Origin: Anaerohabitans sp964387285
GTDB lineage: Bacteria; Zhuqueibacterota; Zhuqueibacteria; Residuimicrobiales; Residuimicrobiaceae
NCBI GenBank assembly: GCA_964387285.1
Contig: CAYLWO010000002.1
Coordinates: 62,001-126,000 of the forward strand
Direction: 5' to 3'
Length of the DNA stretch: 64,000 bases
Positions 36,508 to 44,712 of this stretch are shown one piece after another. Numbering within the stretch: position 1 is the first letter of the stretch; each line of letters opens with the position of its first letter. The position numbers and the translations under genes are program-made. The notes under the pieces were generated by a model. That model had not been told where the DNA came from. It did not search any database and saw only the letters and a program-made list of their open reading frames with translations.

Positions 36508-37343
36508 TTCTCCGGCAATTTCTTGATCTGCCGCCATGAAAACACCGGCCCGTCAACACAAATATATTTATGACCGATGGCGCAATGACCACATTTGCCG
36601 ACGCCGCATTTCATATAACGTTCCAGCGTCGAAATGATATGATCTTCAGGAAAGCCTTTGGCCAAAAGTTCTTGAATGACGAAACGGATCATGACCGGCG
36701 GACCGCAGGTAAAGGCGACCGTGCGCGCCGGATCAATCTCGGTCTTCTCGAACAGGGTTGTGACCACGCCTACGGAACCGGTCCATCCCTCGGATGGAGT
36801 ATCTACCGTTTGCAGAAAAACGATATCCTCGCGGTCGGCCCATTGGCTCAATAACGGTTTATATACACGATCTGCCGGCGTGCGGGCGCCGTATAAAATC
36901 GTAAACTTGCCGAATTCGGCGCGCCGGTCCAGCATGGGTTCAATCAGCGATTTCAACGGCGGCAAACCAATGCCGCCGGCGATGAACAACACATCCCTGC
37001 CGCGAACCTCCAACAGCGGGAACTGATTGCCCAACGGCGCCCGAATGCCCAAATAGTCGCCGGGGCGCAAGCGATGCATGGCGAAGGTGACGTTGCCGAT
37101 GGCGCGCACCGTTATGGCAAAGGAGCCACGCTGATTCGGATTGGAGCAAAAACCGAACGGCGCTTCACCCACGCCCGGGATGGAGGCTTCGACAAATTGT
37201 CCGGGCTTGTATTCAAAGCGGGCGTTGTACTCAGGATCGTCAAAGTGCATGGTAAATGTTTTTGTGTCTGCGGTTTCATCAACAATACTGTCGATGACGG
37301 CCAAATGTGGAAGATAGATATTTTCCATAGATTCGCTTTGCAT
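36504..37343 (-). CDS. hydG: HydG-like flavoprotein (sulfhydrogenase gamma/diaphorase subunit)
   Basis: The 279-residue protein is a ferredoxin-NAD(P) reductase-type flavoprotein: FAD domain with RPGDYLGIRAPLGNQFP, NAD(P) domain with DVLFIAGGIGLPPLKSLIEPM and TVAFTCGPPVMIRFV, and a C-terminal [2Fe-2S] motif CGVGKCGHCAIGHKYIC. It probably exchanges electrons with NAD(P)H and passes them to the HydB-like subunit. I chose ATG 37343, 5 nt after the HydB-like stop, with AAGG upstream; the frame extends further but into that gene. Confidence 0.86.
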   Translation of the reverse strand: MQSESMENIYLPHLAVIDSIVDETADTKTFTMHFDDPEYNARFEYKPGQFVEASIPGVGEAPFGFCSNPNQRGSFAITVRAIGNVTFAMHRLRPGDYLGIRAPLGNQFPLLEVRGRDVLFIAGGIGLPPLKSLIEPMLDRRAEFGKFTILYGARTPADRVYKPLLSQWADREDIVFLQTVDTPSEGWTGSVGVVTTLFEKTEIDPARTVAFTCGPPVMIRFVIQELLAKGFPEDHIISTLERYMKCGVGKCGHCAIGHKYICVDGPVFSWRQIKKLPEK

Positions 37344-37348
37344 GATGA

Positions 37349-38404
37349 TTAACCTTTTTGCTCCGTTCCATCCCGACGTATTCTCTTGACCACTGCAGAT
37401 ATATCCAGCAAGCCAAAAGCCTGGCACGCCGTTATACAGCGACCGCAGCCCACACAGCCCGGATGGCCGTCTTGTTGAATGTAGGCGAAGGAGAGTTTAT
37501 GATAGAAACGTCGTTTGACCCGCTCTTTGGTTTGGCCGCGGGGATTGTGACCGGAAGCCTCACGGGTAAATCCGGAATACTGGCAAGAATCCCAACAACG
37601 GAACCGTTCTCCGGTTTTATCCGCCGCGCTGTAATCCATCACGTCAAAACAGGTGCAGCAGGGGCATACATGGGTGCAGCCGCCGCAACTAAAGCATTCG
37701 GCGCCCATCTCGTCCCAGAGCTCTTCCCGAATACGGTTGTTGGTGATGGCGATAACCGCTTTGGCCAGATAGGCGGTGGGTTGCATGCTTTCATCACAGG
37801 TCTGACGCAATTTTTCTCGCAGCGCTTCTTGCTCAACGCCGGCCGGCTTGACCAAAGCCGGCAGCAGTTCGCGTCCTTTTGCCGAACCCACGTCTACTAA
37901 AAAGTCCTGGCCCAGATCGGTCAGTTGCAGATCGAACCCGGTTTCCAGGGTGGGCCCGCCGTTGCAACAGATGCAAAAACAGGTCTCCATGGGCCGATTG
38001 CACGCCAGGCTGATGATGGCTGTGGCGTTGCGGCGTTGCCAATACCCGCTGTCCACATAGGCGCCGCGAAAAAAGCCGTCCATATGCAGCACGCCTTGCA
38101 CGTCGCAGGAGCGGATGCCGAAAAGAATTTGCGGCGCGATCTCTTTCGGCGGATTCAGCACCGGTTTGTGATTGCTGCAGTTAAAAGAGAACAATTGTTC
38201 ATACGCGGGCGTGAAAAACCGTTTTAGCGGTTCATATTCGTTCACATAATCCAGGGTGATCTCTTCAGCGCGCTGAATCGGCTGGAAGCGCACCTCGCCG
38301 TCCGCCATGCGACAGGGACCGATAACGGTCTGTTTCTGCGCCAGATTTTGCAGATGCAGCAAAAAGCGTTGTTTCTCGATCAAAAATTTCTCTCCGCTGT
38401 TCAT
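37349..38404 (-). CDS. hydB: HydB-like iron-sulfur subunit (sulfhydrogenase beta type)
   Basis: The 351-residue protein has the HydB layout: an N-terminal domain with LFGIRSCDVQGVLHMDGFF and CNRPMETCFCICCNGGP, followed by two [4Fe-4S] motifs, CFSCGGCTHVCPCC and GCVGCGRCITACQ. It relays electrons between the HydG-like flavoprotein and other Fe-S subunits. ATG 38404 shares one base with the stop of the FDH-like gene, and GGAGGT lies 6 nt upstream. HydB and HydG occur together in archaeal sulfhydrogenases; here they are joined to a group-4 membrane enzyme. Confidence 0.85.
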   Translation of the reverse strand: MNSGEKFLIEKQRFLLHLQNLAQKQTVIGPCRMADGEVRFQPIQRAEEITLDYVNEYEPLKRFFTPAYEQLFSFNCSNHKPVLNPPKEIAPQILFGIRSCDVQGVLHMDGFFRGAYVDSGYWQRRNATAIISLACNRPMETCFCICCNGGPTLETGFDLQLTDLGQDFLVDVGSAKGRELLPALVKPAGVEQEALREKLRQTCDESMQPTAYLAKAVIAITNNRIREELWDEMGAECFSCGGCTHVCPCCTCFDVMDYSAADKTGERFRCWDSCQYSGFTREASGHNPRGQTKERVKRRFYHKLSFAYIQQDGHPGCVGCGRCITACQAFGLLDISAVVKRIRRDGTEQKG

Positions 38405-40341
38405 CACGCCACCTCCAATCTCGCGCTGCAAGACTTGCGTTGACCGGTGATGGAACCGAGCAAGGCCAGCGTGGAGCCGTTTTTATGATGAATCGGAGCA
38501 TACAAAATCCCGGGGGAAACGGCGCGCGTCACCTGCGCCTGACGAATCAGGTCTCCATGAGGCGTGACGATTTTCACATTCCACCCGCTGCGAATCTTTA
38601 AATTACGCGCATCTTCCACATTCACTTTCACGATGCCGACCGGTTCCTCTTTGTCAAGAGTGAACGATCGTTCAATCAAAGTGCCGGTCATGGACGACAA
38701 GGCGCCGCGGCCGACAATCAAAGTCATGGGGAATTTTACATCCGGCGTTTCCACGGTTGGGGTCGGTTTCTCGACCGGCGCAAAAGACCACGCCGCGCCC
38801 GTATGATCGACCGGCCAGACCGCGCCGCCGGGCGCCTGTACGCCATCCTGGTTCAGATTGGCATAGAGCGCCATACCACCGCTCATTTCGTTAAAGATCT
38901 GCTGTGGCGTGGTCCCGCCCATGGTTTTACCCAGTTTTTCGGCAAGCATGGAAATGATCTCTGCATCCGGTTTGCTCTCGCCCAACGGCGGAATCGCTTG
39001 CCGGATGCGCTGCACGCGCCGTTCCATATTGGTGACGCTGCCCTCCTTTTCGGCAAAACTGCACGCGGGAAAAACGACCTGCGCCTCTTTCGCGGTTTCG
39101 GTCATGAATAACTCTTGCACGATCAGAAAATCCAGCTTGCGTAAAACCGAGGCATCCGCCACACTGCGCACCAAATTCTCTCCGACAATATAAAGTGCTC
39201 GAATATCCGCGCCACTGCGCTCCAACATGACGGGATAACTCCATCCCGGTTCATCCGGCAAAGAGCATTGCCAGATACGTGCCCAATGATCCGCGGCCGC
39301 CTGGTCGGTTAAAAAAGCATGGCCGGGCAACAACTCGGCCGTCATGCCCATGTCGATGCTGCCCTGCATATTATTGCTGTTCAGCAACGGCAAAATGCCG
39401 CAACCACTTTTGTATAAATTCCCGGTAACCAGGGCCAGATTCCACAGCGCATGCACATTGGCGACGCCGTCCGGTTGCTGCGTCAGACCGTTGCCATAAA
39501 CAATCATGGCCGATTTTGCCGCGCTGAACAGTTCGGCCACGCGTGCAATATCTGTTGCCGCCAGACCGGTCACTTTACCGGCATATTCGGGGGTAAAGGA
39601 CGCCAGACTCTCTTTTACCTGTTCTGAAATCGGCAGCAGAGACCGGGTTGGTTTCTGTATCAATATGTGCATGAGCGCATAGAGCAGGATCAGGTCGGTG
39701 TGGGGCTTTAATTTCAATTGCATGTTGTAGAAACGGGCGTGTTCCTGTTCATGGGGATCCAGCAGAATAACGGCAGCGCCTCTTTTCGCTGCCTGCAGGA
39801 TTAAAGAGCCGGCGCGAGCGCTCTGCGTTTTAGGATTGGCGCCCACTATGAGGATCGCTTCCGCCTGTTCCAGATCAGGCAGGGTTGCTGTGGCTGCACC
39901 GTAACCCGAAACCGGCAACAAACCCCGTACCGTGGGATGGTGATATAAGCGGGTTGCGGTATCCAGGTGCGGCGTTTGCAGAACGGTGCGGCTGAACTTG
40001 CTCAGCCAATATTGTTCTTCATTTGTGCATTTAACCGATCCAATCACGCCCACGGACTGCCGGCCAAAGCGATCCTGCACGCGTTTGAGACCATCGGCAG
40101 CGAACGACACCGCTTTCGTCCAGGAGACCTCTTTCCAGGAATCCTTTTCTTTAATCAGGGGATGTAACAAACGTTGGGGATGATGGATGAATTGATGGCT
40201 GTTCCAGCCTTTGATGCACAATGTGCCGCGACTTACGGGGTGGGATCGTTGCGGAGCTGCCGCACAGACGCGGCCGTTCTCCACTTCCAACTGCAAACCA
40301 CAACCGCATCCGCAAAACGGACAAATGGTCGAAACATTCAC
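38404..40341 (-). CDS. Molybdopterin oxidoreductase, formate-dehydrogenase-like subunit without catalytic Sec/Cys
   Basis: The 645-residue protein follows FdhF/FdhA: a [4Fe-4S] motif C7-PF-C10 with GCGCG and LCIKG with the conserved Lys, then NNMQGSIDMG and a C-terminal dinucleotide-binding domain. The active site is altered. The FDH motif RVUHGP reads RLY133HHP, and the substrate Arg before GQNNVQG is Leu320; only His134 remains. Formate oxidation is therefore doubtful. It may be a NuoG-like electron carrier, or act on another substrate. GTG 40341 has AGGAG 8 nt upstream. It is the first gene of the operon. Confidence 0.82.
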   Translation of the reverse strand: MNVSTICPFCGCGCGLQLEVENGRVCAAAPQRSHPVSRGTLCIKGWNSHQFIHHPQRLLHPLIKEKDSWKEVSWTKAVSFAADGLKRVQDRFGRQSVGVIGSVKCTNEEQYWLSKFSRTVLQTPHLDTATRLYHHPTVRGLLPVSGYGAATATLPDLEQAEAILIVGANPKTQSARAGSLILQAAKRGAAVILLDPHEQEHARFYNMQLKLKPHTDLILLYALMHILIQKPTRSLLPISEQVKESLASFTPEYAGKVTGLAATDIARVAELFSAAKSAMIVYGNGLTQQPDGVANVHALWNLALVTGNLYKSGCGILPLLNSNNMQGSIDMGMTAELLPGHAFLTDQAAADHWARIWQCSLPDEPGWSYPVMLERSGADIRALYIVGENLVRSVADASVLRKLDFLIVQELFMTETAKEAQVVFPACSFAEKEGSVTNMERRVQRIRQAIPPLGESKPDAEIISMLAEKLGKTMGGTTPQQIFNEMSGGMALYANLNQDGVQAPGGAVWPVDHTGAAWSFAPVEKPTPTVETPDVKFPMTLIVGRGALSSMTGTLIERSFTLDKEEPVGIVKVNVEDARNLKIRSGWNVKIVTPHGDLIRQAQVTRAVSPGILYAPIHHKNGSTLALLGSITGQRKSCSARLEVA

Positions 40342-40513
40342 CGAGGCGGCTCCTCTTGATAAACGAACCTGTTCGTACCAGAGAAAAAAATACCAGACTA
40401 CTAGTGCCGTTGATGGTTCATGTCTTCGCGCAGGGCCTTCATTCGCTGTTGCGTTCCGCGCCCCGATATGGTGTGGATGATCCGTAGATATTGAAAAAAT
40501 AACCGTCGCCCTA

Positions 40514-40542
40514 TATATATAAAAAAGCACGGAAAGACGCAA
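40514..40542 (-). promoter_or_regulatory. Possible promoter of the hydrogenase operon
   Basis: The minus strand shows TTGCGT (40542-40537), 17 nt, then TATATA (40519-40514), about 170 nt before the GTG of the FDH-like gene. The -35 is weak, so an activator might be needed. Confidence 0.35.
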
Positions 40543-40585
40543 GCACTTTTTTAATATTTTCATGACCAAACGTAAACAACCAGGC

Positions 40586-40614
40586 TTGACATAATGGAAA
40601 ATAATTGTTACTTT
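40586..40614 (+). promoter_or_regulatory. Promoter of the adenine deaminase gene
   Basis: TTGACA (40586-40591), 17 nt, TACTTT (40609-40614). It is preceded by GGC, as in the other CTTGAC-type promoters of this window. Confidence 0.55.
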
Positions 40615-40747
40615 TCATTAATTTATATTGAACGGGCTTGACATCCGGACCCGGCCGGGGATGCTCGTTTTATGTTTCTGCATACCGACCATCTGCCGTT
40701 TTTCGTCCGTTCTTCTCATCTCTTTATTCTTTTCATCCGGAGGAGTT

Positions 40748-42454
40748 GTGATAAAAGAATTGATTCAAGCAGCCCGCGGCCAGATTAAAGCCACCCTGGT
40801 GATCAAAAACGCCCGCGTCATTAACGTCTTTTCCGGACAAATTGAGGAAACCGATGTCGCGCTTTATCGTGATGTCATCGTCGGTCTGGGCAAAGGCTAT
40901 CGCGGGGAAGATGAAAGCGATGTCAAGGGTTTGTATCTGGCGCCGGGATTTATTGACGGTCATGTGCACATTGAAAGTTCCATGGTGGAAGTGCCGCAAT
41001 TCGCCCGCGCGGTGGTGCCTTTGGGCACGACATCGGTCATCGCCGATCCGCATGAAATCGCCAATGTGTTTGGTTATGAAGGCATTCGTTATATGATGGA
41101 TGCCAGTAAATACAATCCGCTCAATGTTTTTTTTATGCTCTCTTCCTGCGTGCCGGCATCGCCCCTGGAGACAGCCGGATCCGAATTGCGTGCATTTGAT
41201 CTCTTTCCCTTTTTAAGGGAAAAGTGGGTACTGGGTCTTGGCGAAGTCATGAACTATCCCGGCGTGCTTAATGCAGATCCTAATGTTTTGGATAAGATAA
41301 AGATTGTCCCGGATAAACGCGTGGATGGTCACGCGCCAGGACTCCTGGGCAAGGATTTGAATGGCTACATTGCCGCTGGCGTACAATCAGATCACGAATG
41401 CACGACGGTTCAGGAAGCGAAAGAAAAATTGGCTGCCGGCATGTTTGTTATCATTCGCGAAGGTTCCGGCACCAAGAACTTGCTCGATCTCTTGCCGCTG
41501 GTGACGCCGGAAAACGAACGCCGCTGTTTCTTCTGCACAGACGATCGGCATCCTAATGATATTCTTCATGAAGGTCATATCAACTATATGATCAAAACCG
41601 CCATCCGCGCCGGACTGTCGCCTATTACGGCCATTCGCCTGGCCACTTTGAATACCGCGGAATATTTTGGTCTATACAAATTGGGCGCCATCGGGCCGGG
41701 TAAAACCGCAGATATGGTTCTATTCGACAACTGGCAGGATTTTAACATTCGCCGTGTTTACAAAAACGGCGTCCTCGTGGCGCAGGACGGCATCGCGGTC
41801 TATGACACGCCCACAAGACCACCCTCCACCTTGCGCAGTTCCGTAAACATCAAATGGCTGGAGGGCGATGAATTCATCATTCCGCGTCGCGGCAAAAAAT
41901 GCCGGGTGATCGGTATTGTTCCGAATCAGATTGTCACCGAGTCTTTGGAGATGGAACCCACCCTCGCTGACGGCGTGGTCGTATCCGACGTGCAACGAGA
42001 TCTCCTACGGCTTTACGTAGTGGAACGACATCGTGCTTCCGGCAACATCGGCAGAGGATTGGTGAAGGGGTTTGGTTTAAAAAAAGGCGCCATGGCCACC
42101 TCTATCGGCCATGACAGTCACAATATTATTGCCGTCGGCGTGGAGGACAGCGATCTCATCAAAGCGGTCACCACCGTCAATAAAATGGGCGGCGGCATCG
42201 CTCTGGTGCAGGACGGGCAGGTGCTTGAATCATTGGAACTGCCCATTGCCGGACTCATGTCCAACAAACCGCTGGAATTTGTCAGTGCTCGCACCAAAGA
42301 TTTGGTAACAGCCTGTCATTCTTTGGGGGTTCCTCTTTCCGATCCGCTCATGACGCTCTCTTTTCTGGCTCTGCCGGTCATTCCACAGCTTAAACTGACG
42401 GATTTGGGGCTGGTGGACGTGCAAAAGTTCTGTCGCGTGGAACTTTTTCTTTAA
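40748..42454 (+). CDS. adeC: Adenine deaminase
   Basis: The 568-residue protein has the AdeC amidohydrolase pattern: VIKNARVINVFSGQIEETDVAL, the metal-binding LAPGFIDGHVHIESSMVE, DPHEIANVFG, a FFCTDDRHPNDILHEGHI block with the catalytic Asp, IGPGKTADMVLFDN and a C-terminal AdeC-specific domain (GLKKGAMATSIGHDSHNIIAVGV). It converts adenine to hypoxanthine and ammonia for purine salvage. The GTG at 40748 has GGAGG 4 nt upstream; the longer frame from 40628 runs through the promoter region. Single-gene unit on the plus strand. Confidence 0.92.
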   Translation: MIKELIQAARGQIKATLVIKNARVINVFSGQIEETDVALYRDVIVGLGKGYRGEDESDVKGLYLAPGFIDGHVHIESSMVEVPQFARAVVPLGTTSVIADPHEIANVFGYEGIRYMMDASKYNPLNVFFMLSSCVPASPLETAGSELRAFDLFPFLREKWVLGLGEVMNYPGVLNADPNVLDKIKIVPDKRVDGHAPGLLGKDLNGYIAAGVQSDHECTTVQEAKEKLAAGMFVIIREGSGTKNLLDLLPLVTPENERRCFFCTDDRHPNDILHEGHINYMIKTAIRAGLSPITAIRLATLNTAEYFGLYKLGAIGPGKTADMVLFDNWQDFNIRRVYKNGVLVAQDGIAVYDTPTRPPSTLRSSVNIKWLEGDEFIIPRRGKKCRVIGIVPNQIVTESLEMEPTLADGVVVSDVQRDLLRLYVVERHRASGNIGRGLVKGFGLKKGAMATSIGHDSHNIIAVGVEDSDLIKAVTTVNKMGGGIALVQDGQVLESLELPIAGLMSNKPLEFVSARTKDLVTACHSLGVPLSDPLMTLSFLALPVIPQLKLTDLGLVDVQKFCRVELFL

Positions 42455-42457
42455 ATT

Positions 42458-42490
42458 AGACCTCACAGGTCTTGAAGACCCGTGAGGTCT
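42458..42490. repeat. REP-like palindrome, family A copy 2 (33 bp)
   Basis: AGACCTCACAGGTCTT (42458-42473) pairs with AAGACCCGTGAGGTCT (42475-42490) with one mismatch. It stands 4 bp after the adenine deaminase stop codon. The outer sequence is the same as copy 1, while changes in the inner arm are largely compensated, so the fold is kept. Confidence 0.8.
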
Positions 42491-42518
42491 GTCCCAGTTA
42501 AAAATTTTGTAAAAAGCC

Positions 42519-42547
42519 TTGACCCGATGCAATAATTTCAATACATT
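42519..42547 (+). promoter_or_regulatory. Promoter of the receiver/DUF4388 operon
   Basis: TTGACC (42519-42524), 17 nt, TACATT (42542-42547), about 50 nt before the ATG at 42598. Confidence 0.55.
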
Positions 42548-42597
42548 GTATCGGTTAAATACAAGTTACAGCTTCCTTGGTTCAGGCGCCCAGAGAC

Positions 42598-44712
42598 ATG
42601 AAAACGCGAAAACTCTTAATCGTCGACAACGATCCCAAAAATTTGCGCATTCTCAAAAATAATTTTGTAGACATGGGCTGTTTGGTGGACGAAGCGGTCA
42701 ACGATCAAGAGGCGATTGAAAAAACAGCCCAATCCGACTATGACGGTATTCTCACCGAACTGGCGCTTGCCGAGATTGACGGTCTGAAAATCCTTGAATA
42801 CCTGCAACGCAACGGCAAAACGGCAACCACGGTCATTTTTCTTACATCGAAAAGCGATGTCTGGAATCGTGTAAAAAGTTTCAAGTTGGGGGTTAAAGAT
42901 TATATTGTCAAGCCCATTCATGCTCGAGAAATCACCGCACGCACGGAAATGATCCTCTCGCGACAGGATCGTCGCAAGGATTACCTAAATCGCAGAATGA
43001 CCTTCTCTGGACGGTTGGAAGACTTGTCTCTCACTGACCTGATTACCGTTTTAGGCGCTGAAAAAAAAACCGGCACTCTTCAATTGCATAATGAAAACAA
43101 CCGGAGCGGCAGGATTGCCTTTCATGAAGGCTGCGTCATTCAAGCTCTTGCGGGAGATACACAGGCCGAAGATGCTGTATACAAAATGATGACCTGGCGG
43201 AAAGGTCGTTTCTCCATGCGTTTTTCGCCTGTGGAAATCGTCGACGAAATCAGCGTGAGCAACATGGGGTTATTATTGCAAGGAGCAAAGAGGATGGATC
43301 AACGCGAAGAATTAATAAAGCAGCTTCCTTCGCTCGATGCGGTGCTTGTGACTACCAGCAATTTCAAAAAAATCGTCTCACAGAAAAACCTGGCCACCGG
43401 ATTGGACTACTTCATTTCACTTTTCGACGGCCATCGCTCACTGGGACGCATCGTCGATGAAAGTTCCTATGATGAAATCACCACGCTCAGCCGCATTTTA
43501 AAATTATATCAACTGGGATTTCTAAATACATTAAGAAACTATGCCGATCCGCAGGCTAAATCGGTAGAAACATCTCCAGCAGAAATACCGGGCAAGGAAA
43601 CCGGAGCAGCCAAATCAGATGATGCCGACCAAGCGCCTTTACCGGGCCGTGAAGAGGAATCCTGGCCCGAAGAAGACGCTGAAGAGGTTGTCGCTTCTTA
43701 TCAACATGACGCCTTGAACAGTCTGGAATCAGACATGGAAGAAGATGACGCCGCCCTGACGTCCAAAGAAAGTTCTGTGGAAGAGACCGAATTGGCCGTC
43801 CAGCACGACTTTACCAACGACGGCATCAACGAATTGCTGACCAAAGATTACAGCAAATGGGGCGCCGATTCCGGCTATGAAAAAGACCTTTTTTATGAAT
43901 TACGCACCGCTGCGGAAAAACAGCCGGCGTTTCATTCTGCTCCGCCTACGCCGGAACCGACTGACGACAGTCAATTGCTGTTTCCAACACTGGAGATGCT
44001 GGAACAGGAACATCCAGCAGATGCTTTGTTGACGCTTCCGGCCGACCACTCTTTTGCAATGGAAGAAAAGCCGCAACCACCGGCCACAGAGTCTGTTAGG
44101 GAAAAAATTCCCCCCCAGCCGCCTCCACAATATTCTGTCTGGCAACCCGAGAGTGCGCGGGGACGCCGCCCGACAGCCTACGGTCATATTCTGGTGCTCG
44201 GCAGTCAGGATGAGATGCGGCGGCGCATGGTGGCCAGTTTGACGGCTAACCAGGTGCAAATTAAAGAATATGAAAATCCCGAATGGACCAATCTCTATTA
44301 TGGCCTGTCGGAATTTAAGGGCGGACACAGCCTGAACATCATCAGCCTGTCTTTGCGCAAAGAGTTTACCGCTTTGCTAGAGCACTTTTCCCGCTCCTTG
44401 TTCGGTTATTTGCTGCTCGTCGACATTATTCCAGCTGATTGGGGTTATTATCAGTACCTCATCAAAACGTTGCAGCAAACGCTGACACTGCCGTCGATGA
44501 TCATCATTCCATCCTCGGTGTCTATCCATGTCAACATGACCGAGCATGAGTGGCGCAAGGTTCTGGGCTTGAGCGACCAGACCTTGCTGGCCCCGCATGT
44601 CGAATTCGATCCCATAACCTGCAAACGATTCATTTTTAGATTATTTGAAAATTATTATCGCCGACAAATAGTCGGACCGTCAAGCACTGTCAAAAGGACA
44701 ACCACCGTTTAA
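42598..44712 (+). CDS. Receiver-DUF4388 protein with degenerate GTPase-like C-terminus
   Basis: The 704-residue protein starts with a receiver fold (1-125) in which the acidic pair (VDND) and Lys (YIVKPI) are kept but the phospho-acceptor is Glu54 (ILTELALAEIDG), so it may be locked in an active-like state. A DUF4388 (PatA-like) domain follows (about 140-250, FSGRLEDLSLTDLITVLGAEKKTGTL), then a helical domain, a long acidic linker (about 330-510), and a C-terminal alpha/beta domain (HILVLGSQDEM to IPADWGYYQYLIKTL) that resembles Ras-like GTPases without a P-loop. The start ATG 42598 has a weak ribosome site. Function unknown; probably a signalling scaffold. Confidence 0.78.
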   Translation: MKTRKLLIVDNDPKNLRILKNNFVDMGCLVDEAVNDQEAIEKTAQSDYDGILTELALAEIDGLKILEYLQRNGKTATTVIFLTSKSDVWNRVKSFKLGVKDYIVKPIHAREITARTEMILSRQDRRKDYLNRRMTFSGRLEDLSLTDLITVLGAEKKTGTLQLHNENNRSGRIAFHEGCVIQALAGDTQAEDAVYKMMTWRKGRFSMRFSPVEIVDEISVSNMGLLLQGAKRMDQREELIKQLPSLDAVLVTTSNFKKIVSQKNLATGLDYFISLFDGHRSLGRIVDESSYDEITTLSRILKLYQLGFLNTLRNYADPQAKSVETSPAEIPGKETGAAKSDDADQAPLPGREEESWPEEDAEEVVASYQHDALNSLESDMEEDDAALTSKESSVEETELAVQHDFTNDGINELLTKDYSKWGADSGYEKDLFYELRTAAEKQPAFHSAPPTPEPTDDSQLLFPTLEMLEQEHPADALLTLPADHSFAMEEKPQPPATESVREKIPPQPPPQYSVWQPESARGRRPTAYGHILVLGSQDEMRRRMVASLTANQVQIKEYENPEWTNLYYGLSEFKGGHSLNIISLSLRKEFTALLEHFSRSLFGYLLLVDIIPADWGYYQYLIKTLQQTLTLPSMIIIPSSVSIHVNMTEHEWRKVLGLSDQTLLAPHVEFDPITCKRFIFRLFENYYRRQIVGPSSTVKRTTTV

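Larger units (their letters stand above)
40342..40747. other. 406-bp divergent intergenic region between hydrogenase operon and adenine deaminase gene
   Basis: It contains a clear plus-strand promoter at 40586-40614, a weaker minus-strand promoter at 40514-40542, and a second TTGACA at 40638-40643 without a fitting -10 box. The adenine deaminase mRNA would have a leader of about 130 nt, but I recognise no riboswitch fold in it. Confidence 0.5.

Noticed and set aside
40520..40553. AAAAAAG...CTTTTTT inverted repeat as a terminator
   Set aside because: The stem is almost all A-T with a long loop, and it lies in a promoter region, so it is not a credible terminator.
40628..40747. N-terminal extension of the adenine deaminase
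   Set aside because: The extra 40 codons read through the leader and are unlike the family; GTG 40748 has a strong ribosome site.
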